A stretch of 64,000 nucleotides of DNA from Mangrovibacterium sp041596335 (GCF_041596335.1 NZ_JBFHIT010000015.1:1-64000); one strand, 5' to 3'. Counted from the first letter of the stretch, positions 7,825 through 16,370 are shown. Notes: generated by a model not told the origin, from the sequence alone. Program-made: numbers and translations.

Positions 7825-8524
7825 GGTCATTCGCCCTCCCCTTCTGTTTCAATTTATCCTTTTCGCGATACAGCTGCCACCAGGGAACACGCGGAATTTC
7901 GTGATGCTCCCAATGGTAGCCAAAGAAATAACAACTTAGCATCACCCACCAATGCGGCCCCCTCTGACTGCGTGCCCGGTGTGGCTCCATGTTTGCTTCA
8001 TGCGGTTTACGATGCGGCAGGTAGGTTCCGACAAAGAACAACTGAAAACTAGCCAGCACTGCCGGAACAATCCAGAAGACAAGCAGCTGTGGCACTTCAA
8101 CCCAAATTTTAAGGACATTGAATACCACCGCCATAAACAGAAACTGCCAGATGGTTGCATAGCGACCAAGGAACACCCCCCACCACACAAACACATTTTG
8201 CGAGCGGATGTAGTAATCCGGATCTTTCTCTGTTGCCGGAAACTGATGATGGAGATAATGGTTGGCCCGCAATTTTCGGTACGACAAGCCGGCAAACAAA
8301 ATGGAGGCCAGCCAGCCAAAAAAATCGTTCATCTTTCGGTTCGCGCTCACCAAACCATGCATAGCATCGTGCCCGGTAATAAACAAACCGGTGTACAAAT
8401 AAGCCTGTATCAACAGGTGGATATAAGTCCATCCCGAAGTTGCGCTTACCGGCGCCAGCAGAAGACTGTAGGCCAAATGCAGTCCCCAGAAAAACAAAAT
8501 ACCTATGGCGATCAGTAGTCCCAT
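7817..8524 (-). CDS. crtW: Beta-carotene ketolase of CrtW type (membrane di-iron oxygenase)
   Basis: 235 residues, the usual CrtW length. It adds a keto group at C4 of a beta-ionone ring. His clusters that bind the di-iron centre are visible: GHDAMHG (His52, His56), NHYLHH (His89, His92, His93) and YHWEHHEIPRVPWWQL (His204, His207, His208); the last is the CrtW signature. Four or so transmembrane helices. The ATG at 8522-8524 overlaps the cruF stop by one base (TGATG), so the two are coupled. An upstream TTG could add one residue but is less likely. Placed in the same operon as crtD and cruF. A plain fatty acid desaturase is unlikely given the final motif. Confidence 0.88.
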   Translation of the reverse strand: MGLLIAIGILFFWGLHLAYSLLLAPVSATSGWTYIHLLIQAYLYTGLFITGHDAMHGLVSANRKMNDFFGWLASILFAGLSYRKLRANHYLHHQFPATEKDPDYYIRSQNVFVWWGVFLGRYATIWQFLFMAVVFNVLKIWVEVPQLLVFWIVPAVLASFQLFFVGTYLPHRKPHEANMEPHRARSQRGPHWWVMLSCYFFGYHWEHHEIPRVPWWQLYREKDKLKQKGRANDHA

Positions 8525-9168
8525 CAAATCAGGTTCAAACTAATATTTAGCACTAAAAAGAAAACGAACTGACATAGTACAATCCAAACAGCCAATTGGT
8601 TGCGATGGTTCAACCGGAACAGTTTCATTCCGGCAAACAGCACGAAGGAAAGCAAAAACCAGTCGATATAATTTTTTAGCGGGATAACATTTCCCTGCCA
8701 GCTCCACATGTCGAGGCGAACTGCCACCGGCTCCATTACATAATCGAATGCCACCATCAGCAGCGCTCCAAGCGGCGGCAACCACCACCCCAACGGCAAA
8801 CGGCGCAGCCCGGTATAAATTCCGAAGGACAAAACCAGCCAGTTCAGACCGATCAACAAGGGGGTGTCCCAAAGCTTCAGCCCCAACACCGGACCATAGC
8901 TGTAATTTCCGAACAGCAATCCGGTTTGGGTGCCCAGCAATTCAGCCCCAAATCCGATCAGCGCCACCAAAGGCAGAGCAAGCACCAGCCCGGCCGTCCA
9001 TTTCTCCTGAAAAAGGAACAAAACCATACCGGACAACAGGAGATTGAACGGACTAAGCAGGCTAAATAAAGGCTCTGTTGCCGGGATTGTAAAACCGACG
9101 CAACCAACCAGGTAAAGCAGCGCGAGGATCATGCGGGCGTAGAAAACGGATTGGGTACTAGTGTTCAT
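8524..9168 (-). CDS. cruF: Carotenoid 1',2'-hydratase-like membrane protein (CruF/DUF422 family)
   Basis: 214 residues, about seven hydrophobic helices, with the family features GAELLGTQTGLLFGNYSYG, LGLKLWDTPLLIGLNWLVL and VAFDYVMEPVAVRLDMWSW. CruF adds water across the end double bond of an open (psi) carotenoid end to make a 1'-hydroxy group. The ATG at 9166-9168 is preferred to one 28 codons upstream because that extension would lie inside crtD and lacks family likeness. It overlaps the crtD end by 11 bases and touches crtW, so the three are one operon. Partners crtD and crtW support this role. Confidence 0.87.
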   Translation of the reverse strand: MNTSTQSVFYARMILALLYLVGCVGFTIPATEPLFSLLSPFNLLLSGMVLFLFQEKWTAGLVLALPLVALIGFGAELLGTQTGLLFGNYSYGPVLGLKLWDTPLLIGLNWLVLSFGIYTGLRRLPLGWWLPPLGALLMVAFDYVMEPVAVRLDMWSWQGNVIPLKNYIDWFLLSFVLFAGMKLFRLNHRNQLAVWIVLCQFVFFLVLNISLNLI

Positions 9169-10627
9169 GCTTCCCCTCCTTTTCGTCAACCAAACGCCCC
9201 ACAATTTTAGCGGAAGCCAAACACAGCGGAATGCCGCCTCCGGGGTGCACACTGCCGCCTACAAAGTATACCCCCGGCAAATCGTTCCTGAAATTCGGAT
9301 GGCGGCGGAAAGCCGAAAAAAGGCTGTTCGAGCTTGCCCCGTATATCGCTCCGCCCAAGGATGATGTTTTGTTCTCCAAACCGGTCGGGTCCAGAATTTC
9401 CTCGCACACGATATCCTGCTCAACATCTTGTTTCAAGATCCGATTTAATTTACCAATAATCTGTTTTCGAACCTGTTCGCGCAAAGTGGCCCAGTCCGGC
9501 CCGGCCCCCGATGGAGCATTCACCATCACGAACCAGTTTTCCATTCCCTCAGGCGCATCCGAATGATTCTGTTTGCTGCTCACGTATACATACACGGTCG
9601 GATCGGGTGAAATTGTTTTCTTTCGAAACAGGCAATCGAACTCGTCAGCATAATTTTCACTAAAGAAAATATTGTGTAATTCCAGCTGCGGAAACGTTTT
9701 CTTCATTCCCCAATAAAAAATCAGCGCCGAGCTCGAGGCCTCTTCCCTGCTGTTTAGGTTGAAGGGCTTGGAATCGGTCAGCAACTTGCGGTAAAAGCTA
9801 TGAATATCAACATCGCTCACCAGCAAATCAAAATCGGATGACTGCCCGTTGACCAGCAACGTTTTCGTTCCGCCTTTCGCCACCACAACCTGCTGTACGG
9901 CCGATTGCAGGCGAATCTGAACCCCAAGGCGTTGGGCTTGCTTTTGCAGCGCCTCAACAATGCTGTACATCCCTTTGTCCGGGAAATAGGCGCCAACATT
10001 GTGTTCCAAATGCGCAATGACCTGCAAGGTTGCCGGGGCTTGATACGGATTTGATCCGTTGTAAGTCGCAAAACGATCGAACAGCTGCACCAGTCGGGGA
10101 TCGGAAAAAGCTGTGCTGTTTTTCTGATGAAGGCTTCGGAATGCCTGAATTCGTGGAAATTGCAATGCCCGCCAGAAGTTCGGGAAGGTCAACAAATCCT
10201 TTAGGCGTTGGAAAGCGCTGAAAATAAAGATGGGAGCCGTTAATCGGTAAATAAAAGCGGCCTTTGAAAGGTACTTCAACACCGCTTGCTTCGAATCGGA
10301 AGTCTTCGATTCCACTTCTTCGGCAAATTGTTCCGGATTGGCAAAGGCATTCAGAATAGTTCCATCCTCATAGAAATACCGGCTTACAAGCTCCAGCTTC
10401 CGGTAGGCAACGCGTAAATCGTCGTCGAGCAACTCGTCCAGCAAGCCGGGCAGGGTAAACAAGGACGGGCCGGTATCGAAACGGAACCCAGCCAGGGAGA
10501 ACTCATTCAGCTTACCCCCTACCCGAGCCGACTTTTCGAACAGAGTTACTTCCCAGCCCGAGCGGGCCAAACGTACGGCAACAGCTAAACCTGCAATTCC
10601 GGCACCAACAATTGCGGCTTTTTTCAT
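9158..10627 (-). CDS. crtD: 1-hydroxycarotenoid 3,4-desaturase (CrtD), FAD-dependent
   Basis: 489 residues of the phytoene desaturase-related family. The N-terminus AAIVGAGIAGLAVAVRLARS is the FAD-binding Rossmann motif; GGKLNEFSLAGFRFDTGPS follows. The C-terminus has GASSNSLFSAFRRHPN and YFVGGSVHPGGGIPLCLASAKI, matching CrtD/CrtN-like proteins rather than the second desaturase at 10841, whose end differs. CrtD desaturates C3,4 after CruF hydrates the psi end. The start at 10625-10627 gives MKKAAIVGAG; an earlier in-frame ATG would add five residues. First gene of the minus-strand carotenoid operon, divergent from crtI. Confidence 0.88.
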   Translation of the reverse strand: MKKAAIVGAGIAGLAVAVRLARSGWEVTLFEKSARVGGKLNEFSLAGFRFDTGPSLFTLPGLLDELLDDDLRVAYRKLELVSRYFYEDGTILNAFANPEQFAEEVESKTSDSKQAVLKYLSKAAFIYRLTAPIFIFSAFQRLKDLLTFPNFWRALQFPRIQAFRSLHQKNSTAFSDPRLVQLFDRFATYNGSNPYQAPATLQVIAHLEHNVGAYFPDKGMYSIVEALQKQAQRLGVQIRLQSAVQQVVVAKGGTKTLLVNGQSSDFDLLVSDVDIHSFYRKLLTDSKPFNLNSREEASSSALIFYWGMKKTFPQLELHNIFFSENYADEFDCLFRKKTISPDPTVYVYVSSKQNHSDAPEGMENWFVMVNAPSGAGPDWATLREQVRKQIIGKLNRILKQDVEQDIVCEEILDPTGLENKTSSLGGAIYGASSNSLFSAFRRHPNFRNDLPGVYFVGGSVHPGGGIPLCLASAKIVGRLVDEKEGKHEH

Positions 10628-10705
10628 GCGTTTTTCTTTCAATTTTAACTATATTATATGATTATTAAACTATTTCCCCAAATCAATAAAACTTTTTGCT
10701 TCTGT

Positions 10706-10739
10706 TTTGTTTAAATATAGACATCATTCATTAAACAAA
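10706..10739. promoter_or_regulatory. Inverted repeat between divergent carotenoid operons, candidate operator
   Basis: TTTGTTTAA (10706-10714) and TTAAACAAA (10731-10739) are perfect 9-bp inverted arms with a 16-base AT-rich spacer. It lies in the 213-base gap between crtD and crtI, the only regulatory space shared by both operons. On the minus strand TATATTTA between the arms resembles a -7 element. A dimeric regulator that controls both directions is inferred; no regulator gene lies next to it. Confidence 0.5.
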
Positions 10740-10840
10740 CAATGAAACGAACATGTTGCTCCGAACACAAACACGATCTGTAAAAAGTTTTCAGCAACAT
10801 GAAAGTTCCATCAGGCAATTTAAAATCAAATTATTCACTG

Positions 10841-12322
10841 ATGAAAAAAGTACTCATCATAGGAACCGGACTAGCCGGTTTATCTACTGCCCTTCGGCTG
10901 ACCACTGACGGCTACGAGGTGGAAATGGTTGAAAAATACCATCGCCCGGGTGGACGACTAAATTTACTGGAAAAAGATGGCTTTAAGTTCGACATGGCTC
11001 CTACTTTCTTCAGCATGAGCTACGAATTTAAAGAGTTGGCCAAGTATTGCAACATCGATATACCTTTTGAGTTTGTGGAGCTCGACCCACTTTATGCTGT
11101 TCATTTTGAGGGCGACAAACGATCGTATCTGATTTACAAAGACCTAAAAAAACTGGCGAACGAGTTTAAGGATCTGGAAGTTGGTCTGGAAGAGAAACTA
11201 ACACGTTTTCTGAAAGCTGCCGGTGAAATATTTCACGATACTGAATACATTGTGATCAAGCAAAACTTCGACAGCTTGCTGGGCTACCTATTGCAATTAA
11301 CTCGTGTGCCGCTAAAACATGCCCCAAAAATGTTTTATTCCATGTGGAAAGAAATGGAGAAAAACTTCGATTCGTTCGAGGTGAAGGTCATTTTCTCCTT
11401 GGTGGGCTTTTTCCTAGGATCCACACCATTCGACACACCAGCCGTTTATTCCATGCTGAACTACACAGAGCTTGTTCACGATGGCTATCACAACGTGAAA
11501 GGCGGCATGTACAAAATTGTTGAAGGCGTTGTTGCGGAGTTACAACAGCGAAAGGTAAAAATGCATTTCAACGTAGAAATTGATCGCTACGAAGAGTTGA
11601 ACGGAAAACTTTCGGCCTTTGTTGATAAAACCGGAAAGCGCTGGGAGGCCGACGTTTTTGTTGTGAATGCCGACGCTGCTTCGTTCCGCGGCCAAGTTCT
11701 CAACCGCCAAAAATTTAGCGAGGCGAAGCTCGATGCCAAAAAGTGGACACTAGCGCCACTAACCATTTACCTGGGGCTCGACACGAAAGTGAATAACATG
11801 TATCACCACAACTACTTTTTAAGGCGAAATTTCGAGGAATATGCGCACAAAATTTTCAAAAACAGCATTAAGCTCGACAAACCATACTACTACGTCAACA
11901 TCCAGTCGATGCACAATCCTGACTATGCGCCCGAGGGGAAGGAAAGCGTTTTTATTCTGTGTCCGGTGCCCGACCTTCGGTTTAAAGAAAACTGGGACGA
12001 TGCGGAAGCCATTGCCGACGCGATTGTTCGCGATATGGGTGAGCGAACCGGTTTCGATTTTATGGGGCACACCGAAACACGGATTGTGTACAACCCCATT
12101 CAATGGGAAGGCATGTTCAACCTCTACCGTGGAAGCGGCCTTGGGCTGGCGCACGACCTGAACCAGGTGGGTGGTTTTCGCCCTTCAAACAAGGATGAAA
12201 AACTGGCCAACCTTTATTACACCGGCGCTTCCACCGTTCCGGGAACAGGCCTGCCAATGACGGTAATTTCTTCCCGATTAGTAACCGAACGAATATTGAA
12301 CGATCATGGAGCTCTATCGTAA
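10841..12322 (+). CDS. crtI: Phytoene desaturase (CrtI), FAD-dependent
   Basis: 493 residues. N-terminal FAD motif VLIIGTGLAGLSTALRL with RPGGRLNLLEKDGFKFDMAPT, and the C-terminal signature YYTGASTVPGTGLPMTVISSRLV typical of CrtI that turns phytoene into lycopene. The ATG at 10841 is preferred because the in-frame upstream extension of 14 residues has no FAD-motif relation. It overlaps crtB by 17 bases, so translation is likely coupled. Paralogue of the divergent crtD; the neighbour crtB makes its substrate. Confidence 0.92.
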   Translation: MKKVLIIGTGLAGLSTALRLTTDGYEVEMVEKYHRPGGRLNLLEKDGFKFDMAPTFFSMSYEFKELAKYCNIDIPFEFVELDPLYAVHFEGDKRSYLIYKDLKKLANEFKDLEVGLEEKLTRFLKAAGEIFHDTEYIVIKQNFDSLLGYLLQLTRVPLKHAPKMFYSMWKEMEKNFDSFEVKVIFSLVGFFLGSTPFDTPAVYSMLNYTELVHDGYHNVKGGMYKIVEGVVAELQQRKVKMHFNVEIDRYEELNGKLSAFVDKTGKRWEADVFVVNADAASFRGQVLNRQKFSEAKLDAKKWTLAPLTIYLGLDTKVNNMYHHNYFLRRNFEEYAHKIFKNSIKLDKPYYYVNIQSMHNPDYAPEGKESVFILCPVPDLRFKENWDDAEAIADAIVRDMGERTGFDFMGHTETRIVYNPIQWEGMFNLYRGSGLGLAHDLNQVGGFRPSNKDEKLANLYYTGASTVPGTGLPMTVISSRLVTERILNDHGALS

Positions 12323-13139
12323 AAACAATCTGGACTGCAGCCGGATAACCACCAAGAACTACAGCACCTCCTTCTCGCTTGGAGTTCGAATGCTGAACCC
12401 AAAATACCGGTCGGGTATTTACAGTATTTACGGTTTTGTTCGCTATGCCGACGAAATTGTAGATACATTCTTCGAACAGGATCAAAAAGCTATTTTCGAC
12501 GAGTTTACAACAGAAACCTGGCGGGCGATCGACCGCAAATTCAGTATCAACCCCATTATCGACAGCTTTCAGGAGGCGGTGCACCGGTATGGGATTGACC
12601 ACCATCTGATCGAAGCATTTTTGAAAAGTATGGAAATGGATTTGTATGAAACGAACTACAATGCCGACCAACTTGAAAACTACATTTATGGCTCGGCCGA
12701 GGTAGTGGGTTTAATGTGTCTTCGGGTGTTTTACTTCGACGAGCCTGGACGATATGAGGAGTTGAAAGAGTCGGCCAGAAAACTGGGAGCCGCGTTTCAG
12801 AAGGTCAACTTTTTACGCGACGCGCAGGACGACTTCGAAAACAAAGGCCGTATCTATTTTAAAGACATCGACTTCAACCATTTCGACCAAGCCTCGAAAG
12901 ATCGGATTGAACGCGATATTGAACAAGATTTCGCGGAAGCGTACAGCGGAATTAAAGCCTTAAAAAAGGAGGTGCGGTTCGGTGTATACCTTGCATACAT
13001 TTATTACATTCGCCTTTTCAGAAAAATTAAGCGCGCTAAGCCGGTCGAGATCCTGAAAAAACGCTATCGGGTGTCGAACCCGAAGAAGATGTATCTGCTG
13101 GCCAACGCGTACCTAAAAAACGCCTTTAATAGTTTATAA
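12306..13139 (+). CDS. crtB: Phytoene synthase (CrtB)
   Basis: 277 residues, squalene/phytoene synthase fold. It joins two geranylgeranyl diphosphates. Both Asp-rich motifs are seen: YADEIVD (Asp49, Asp53) and FLRDAQDDF (Asp172, Asp176). The early NYSTSFSLGVRML stretch is also typical. The gene starts inside the crtI end and stops exactly one base before the crtYcd ATG. Squalene synthase or HpnC/D are the alternatives, but the surrounding carotenoid genes settle it. Confidence 0.93.
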   Translation: MELYRKNNLDCSRITTKNYSTSFSLGVRMLNPKYRSGIYSIYGFVRYADEIVDTFFEQDQKAIFDEFTTETWRAIDRKFSINPIIDSFQEAVHRYGIDHHLIEAFLKSMEMDLYETNYNADQLENYIYGSAEVVGLMCLRVFYFDEPGRYEELKESARKLGAAFQKVNFLRDAQDDFENKGRIYFKDIDFNHFDQASKDRIERDIEQDFAEAYSGIKALKKEVRFGVYLAYIYYIRLFRKIKRAKPVEILKKRYRVSNPKKMYLLANAYLKNAFNSL

Positions 13140-13829
13140 ATGCAACTGGAACAGTACACCTACGCCGGGCTCCTGATCGCCTCAATCGCCATTCCACTGG
13201 CACTCAGCTTTGATAAAAAAGTGCACTTTTATACTCGCTGGAAGTACCTGATTCCGTCGATTATTGTTACCGCAATTGTTTTTCTGGTGTGGGATGTTCG
13301 GTTCACCGAGGCCGGTATCTGGAGTTTCAACCCCAACTATTTAACCGGCATTTACATTAAAGGTTTGCCCGTTGAGGAATGGCTATTTTTCTTTGTTATT
13401 CCATATAGCACCATGTTCATTTACGAAGTACTGAAAGCCTACCTCCCCAATTTCGAAAGGCCAACTTTTTTTGCTGTTATTATCGTGCTACTGGTCGCTG
13501 TATCTGCTTGGCTGAGTTATTACTACCGCTCACAATTGTACACCTTCTTTAACTTTCTGTTTCTGGCAGTGTACCTGGCATACGTTATTTTCCGGAACAA
13601 ATTTAAACCGCACCTCACCAAATTCTTTCTGGCCTACCTTATTGGCATCCTGCCATTTCTCATTGTGAATGGCATTTTAACCAGCCTGCCGGTTGTGGAA
13701 TACCATCCGGAACACATTATCGGACTGCGAATTATTAACATCCCGATAGAAGATTTTGGCTATTTCTTCTTATTGTTGCTCATGAACACAACCATTTACG
13801 AGACCCTGAAAGAAGGGAACTATTATTAG
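13140..13829 (+). CDS. crtYcd: Lycopene cyclase, fused CrtYc-CrtYd type
   Basis: 229 residues, about six to seven transmembrane helices. Two homologous halves each carry a (P)-x-E-(E/D) motif: LPVEEWLFFFVIPY (Glu79, Glu80) and IPIEDFGYFFLLL near residue 205. This is the bacterial/archaeal heterodimeric cyclase fused into one chain, as found in many Bacteroidota. It forms beta-ionone rings on lycopene; with CruF and CrtD acting on the other end the expected product is monocyclic. It begins directly after the crtB stop. A bidirectional hairpin follows. Confidence 0.92.
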   Translation: MQLEQYTYAGLLIASIAIPLALSFDKKVHFYTRWKYLIPSIIVTAIVFLVWDVRFTEAGIWSFNPNYLTGIYIKGLPVEEWLFFFVIPYSTMFIYEVLKAYLPNFERPTFFAVIIVLLVAVSAWLSYYYRSQLYTFFNFLFLAVYLAYVIFRNKFKPHLTKFFLAYLIGILPFLIVNGILTSLPVVEYHPEHIIGLRIINIPIEDFGYFFLLLLMNTTIYETLKEGNYY

Positions 13830-13865
13830 CCGCCGAGTATAATTCCATCAACATAGTCATCAAAA

Positions 13866-13905
13866 AAAGGTGAAACCAGCCTTGTTACAGCCCAATTTCA
13901 CCTTT
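13866..13905. terminator. Bidirectional terminator between crtYcd and yhcH-like gene
   Basis: AAAGGTGAAA (13866-13875) and TTTCACCTTT (13896-13905) form a 10-bp stem with a 20-base loop, A-rich on one side and followed by T-rich bases on the other. It serves both convergent genes. Confidence 0.75.
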
Positions 13906-13926
13906 CACTATTTTTAGCTTTAATTT

Positions 13927-14448
13927 TCAATCTGCTACCGCGATTTTAGCGACCAGTTTTTTCACCGGCGCCGACTCGTCTGCTTTAATGCACGGACGGT
14001 GCACATCGTCCGGAAAGAACAGAAAGAAAGCTTCGGGTGTTGCTAAATGCAACTCACCATCGTTTTCACCATAAAAAATCAGGTCTTTCTGTTCGTTATA
14101 TTCCATGGCGTTTTTCGCTTCGCTCAACGGAAGGATTCCCATTTTCTCTTCACCGGAAATTACATATTGAAGGTCGATGTAATTTTTATGCGCTTCCCAC
14201 TTGGCGTTTTCCGGCTCTTTCGTATCGTATTCCGAAATCATAGCAAAAGCCTGCGTTCCAACCAACGGGTATTTCCCGACCTCCATCGCCGACAAATCTT
14301 GCTTCATGAACTTGAAAACGGCTTTCCACAACTCCGGATTGGCTTGATATTGCTTGTAAAACTCTTCTACATTTACAGAATCGTGAGCAGCGACCAACAC
14401 TCCCTCTGCCCAGCCTTTTTCTGTAAACCATTCGTTAATTTTATTCAT
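13927..14448 (-). CDS. YhcH/YjgK/YiaL family protein (cupin-like sugar-related)
   Basis: 173 residues. The blocks WEAHKNYIDLQYVISGEEKMGI, EYNEQKDLIFY and EAFFLFFPDDVHRPCI with conserved His and Glu positions are the family core (beta-sandwich with a metal site formed by the HxxYIDL-Q and DxHxP parts). Relatives occur in sialic acid and other sugar-acid pathways; the actual reaction is unclear. Soluble cytoplasmic protein, no signal peptide. Stands alone between convergent and divergent genes. Confidence 0.88.
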   Translation of the reverse strand: MNKINEWFTEKGWAEGVLVAAHDSVNVEEFYKQYQANPELWKAVFKFMKQDLSAMEVGKYPLVGTQAFAMISEYDTKEPENAKWEAHKNYIDLQYVISGEEKMGILPLSEAKNAMEYNEQKDLIFYGENDGELHLATPEAFFLFFPDDVHRPCIKADESAPVKKLVAKIAVAD

Positions 14449-14634
14449 TTCGATTGATTTTATTTTCCAGTAAAATTAGGCATTGTTACAGCAACATGAT
14501 ACCCAAACCCGTTTTTTTTCACTTCCACCGTAAATATTCGTTAACAGACTAAAAACTTATCGAAGAATCTATCCACATGTCAAACTTTTTACGGAAATTT
14601 ATCGTTCTTAATCGATGAAGGAGTATCGTTGAGT

Positions 14635-15141
14635 ATGAGTTTTCCAATTGTTTTAAAATTACTGCATGTTTATCTACTGGCCACAGTCAAATATTTTTTG
14701 ACGTTCCCTTACGCAATGCTGATTGGGTTGAATTTTGCCCAAACAATTGTTCTTGTGACCATTGGCGGAATTTCCGGATTTTACTTTTTCTACTTTCTAA
14801 GCGGCTTCCTCATTCGTTTTTATTACGACCATCACGAAACGTTTTACTGTGCGCTCAAACATTATATTCGGGTTGATTTATGCCACCTGATTGACCGCCA
14901 TAAAAAACCGACCATCCGGATCAACCGAAAAACACGTTTTATCGCCAAACTTCGTAAAAAGTATGGTTTTTGGGGCATCATTGTAATGACTCCTTTTTTA
15001 CTGAGTATACCAATTGGAGCATTCCTGCTGAAAAAATATTACAGCCGCCAAAAGTACACCGTGTTGTACATGACGATTTCCATTTTAGGCTGGGCGCTGC
15101 TGTTCTCTACCCTTTTCATTATAATGCCGCATACGGCATAG
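14635..15141 (+). CDS. Small integral membrane protein, resembles COG2426-type/small export proteins, function unknown
   Basis: About 168 residues. Strong hydrophobic segments at ~17-40, ~36-58 and near the end (TPFLLSIPIGAFLLKKYY and the last 25 residues). A basic middle loop (RKTRFIAKLRKKYGFWGIIVMTP) precedes the third helix; the pattern K-YG-WGI-x-x-TPF is reminiscent of small multidrug export and DedA-like proteins, but I would not name it more precisely. The ATG at 14635 is chosen over a TTG two codons earlier. Its 3' end overlaps the convergent Nudix gene by 57 bases. Confidence 0.7.
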   Translation: MSFPIVLKLLHVYLLATVKYFLTFPYAMLIGLNFAQTIVLVTIGGISGFYFFYFLSGFLIRFYYDHHETFYCALKHYIRVDLCHLIDRHKKPTIRINRKTRFIAKLRKKYGFWGIIVMTPFLLSIPIGAFLLKKYYSRQKYTVLYMTISILGWALLFSTLFIIMPHTA

Positions 15142-15522
15142 AATTGCCCCCAGATTTCGTTTTATTAGCTCCAAATCAGCCTCTTGCCATTGGATCGAGA
15201 ACAATTGCTGAACCGTCAGCCACTGTAATTTTTCATGGTCGACCAGGTTCAACGTCACTCCGGAAAGTTGTGCTACAAACGGATACAGTCGAATATGTTT
15301 CGTTCCGTAATCATGGTCAACCGGGAACAGATAAGCGTCAGGTTCAATGGCGCAGTTCAGTTCTTCCCGGATTTCGCGTTTGATGCAAGCCACCGCGGTT
15401 TCACCCGGCTCCAGCTTCCCGCCCGGAAATTCCCACTGACCGGGATGATCCGAATCTATTTTTCGTTGAACAGACAGCAAGCAATTTTCGTTAAAAATCA
15501 GGGCACAACAAACGTCAATCAT
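15085..15522 (-). CDS. Nudix hydrolase, MutT/(d)NTP pyrophosphohydrolase-like
   Basis: 145 residues. The Nudix box is complete: GKLEPGETAVACIKREIREEL (Gly at start, Glu-Thr, then REIREEL with the metal-binding glutamates). MutT-like neighbours include WEFPGGK just before. Expected to hydrolyse oxidised or other nucleoside triphosphates; substrate unproven. The end runs 57 bases into the opposite-strand membrane protein gene. Start ATG at 15520-15522. Confidence 0.9.
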   Translation of the reverse strand: MIDVCCALIFNENCLLSVQRKIDSDHPGQWEFPGGKLEPGETAVACIKREIREELNCAIEPDAYLFPVDHDYGTKHIRLYPFVAQLSGVTLNLVDHEKLQWLTVQQLFSIQWQEADLELIKRNLGAILCRMRHYNEKGREQQRPA

Positions 15523-15573
15523 AAATCGTCTTTTTTTTAGCCTAAATTTATCCTTTCATTTGAAACAGCGACT

Positions 15574-16101
15574 ATGACTCGGGAAGAAATTCAGGAACTC
15601 ATGATTGAATGGGAAAATACCTCCGCACTCTGCGACTATTTTCGAAGCCATCCGGAAGAGATGTTTAAACTGGTTGAAATTGCGTTCAGCGAAAGCCACC
15701 AGCTAAACTGGCGCGCCGCATGGGTGTTGGACAAGGTCAACGAAAAGAATCCAATTCAGGTTTCCTATTTCATCCCTCAAATGATCGAGTTCGTCTATGC
15801 CACAAAAAATGAGTCCAAACTTCGCCACTTTCTGAAAATTATCAGCCGACATCAAATCCCGTATCAGCAAATCGGGAAGCTCTTCGATTTCGCTTTGTCG
15901 ATTTTCACCGATGCGAATGTTGCCATCGCGGTGCGTGTACATGCCCTGCAAATCCTGTTCAATATTTCAGAAATTGAATGTGAACTCAAATCCGAGCTTA
16001 TCTTATTAATCGAACATGAACTCGAAATTCATCCATCTGCGGGAATAAAATCGAGAGGAACGAAGCTTTTAAAGAAGCTCAAAAAGCAGACAGGCTTCTG
16101 A
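15574..16101 (+). CDS. Hypothetical HEAT-like helical repeat protein
   Basis: 175 residues, rich in amphipathic helices with HEAT/ARM-like spacing (LNWRAAWVLDKV, LRHFLKIISR and AVRVHALQILFNIS). No catalytic motif, signal or membrane segment. A family seen in Bacteroidota of unknown role; probably a protein-binding scaffold. It starts 51 bases after the divergent Nudix gene. Ends with basic residues (KKLKKQTGF). Confidence 0.75.
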   Translation: MTREEIQELMIEWENTSALCDYFRSHPEEMFKLVEIAFSESHQLNWRAAWVLDKVNEKNPIQVSYFIPQMIEFVYATKNESKLRHFLKIISRHQIPYQQIGKLFDFALSIFTDANVAIAVRVHALQILFNISEIECELKSELILLIEHELEIHPSAGIKSRGTKLLKKLKKQTGF

Positions 16102-16202
16102 CACCACTTTTCGTTGATTTTTTTTATCGTTATATCCCTTTGAAAATCAAATACCATTCGAAAAAAACGTACTATTCGAGCTATTTTTTTGCAGAAAACT
16201 AT

Positions 16203-16231
16203 TTTGGGAATAAAAATATTTTATACTTTTG
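16203..16231 (+). promoter_or_regulatory. Promoter of tRNA-Gln
   Basis: TTTG at 16203-16206 and a perfect TACTTTTG at 16224-16231 with a 17-base spacer, 31 bases before the tRNA. This fits the Bacteroidota pattern well. Confidence 0.7.
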
Positions 16232-16262
16232 CCGCTGTCTTTAAACAAAAGGCAATAATGAT

Positions 16263-16338
16263 TGACCCGTGGTGTAATTGGCAACACGTCTGGTTTTGGT
16301 CCAGAAGAGTCCAGGTTCGAGCCCTGGCGGGTCAACCA
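16263..16338 (+). tRNA. tRNA-Gln (anticodon TTG)
   Basis: Acceptor stem TGACCCG (16263-16269) pairs with CGGGTCA (16328-16334). The anticodon stem TCTGG/CCAGA encloses loop TTTTGGT with anticodon TTG. The T arm is CCAGG-TTCGAGC-CCTGG. Discriminator A at 16335 and an encoded CCA at 16336-16338. Confidence 0.96.
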
Positions 16339-16343
16339 AAATC

Positions 16344-16370
16344 AAGCAGCTTTCGAGCTGCTTTTTTTGT
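16344..16370 (+). terminator. Intrinsic terminator after tRNA-Gln
   Basis: AAGCAGCT-TTCG-AGCTGCTT forms an 8-bp stem with a UUCG tetraloop and is followed by seven T residues. Strong classical terminator. Confidence 0.92.

Noticed and set aside
7952..8518. 188-codon open frame opposite crtW
   Set aside because: It is antisense to a well-supported CrtW gene and has no family features.
9158..12322. Both desaturase genes as one duplicated CrtI
   Set aside because: Their C-terminal signatures differ (GASSNSLFSAFRRHP with VHPGGGIPLCL against GASTVPGTGLPMTV), matching CrtD and CrtI separately.
13140..13829. crtYcd as an unrelated membrane protein
   Set aside because: Two PxE(E/D) motifs in homologous halves and its place after crtB identify the cyclase.
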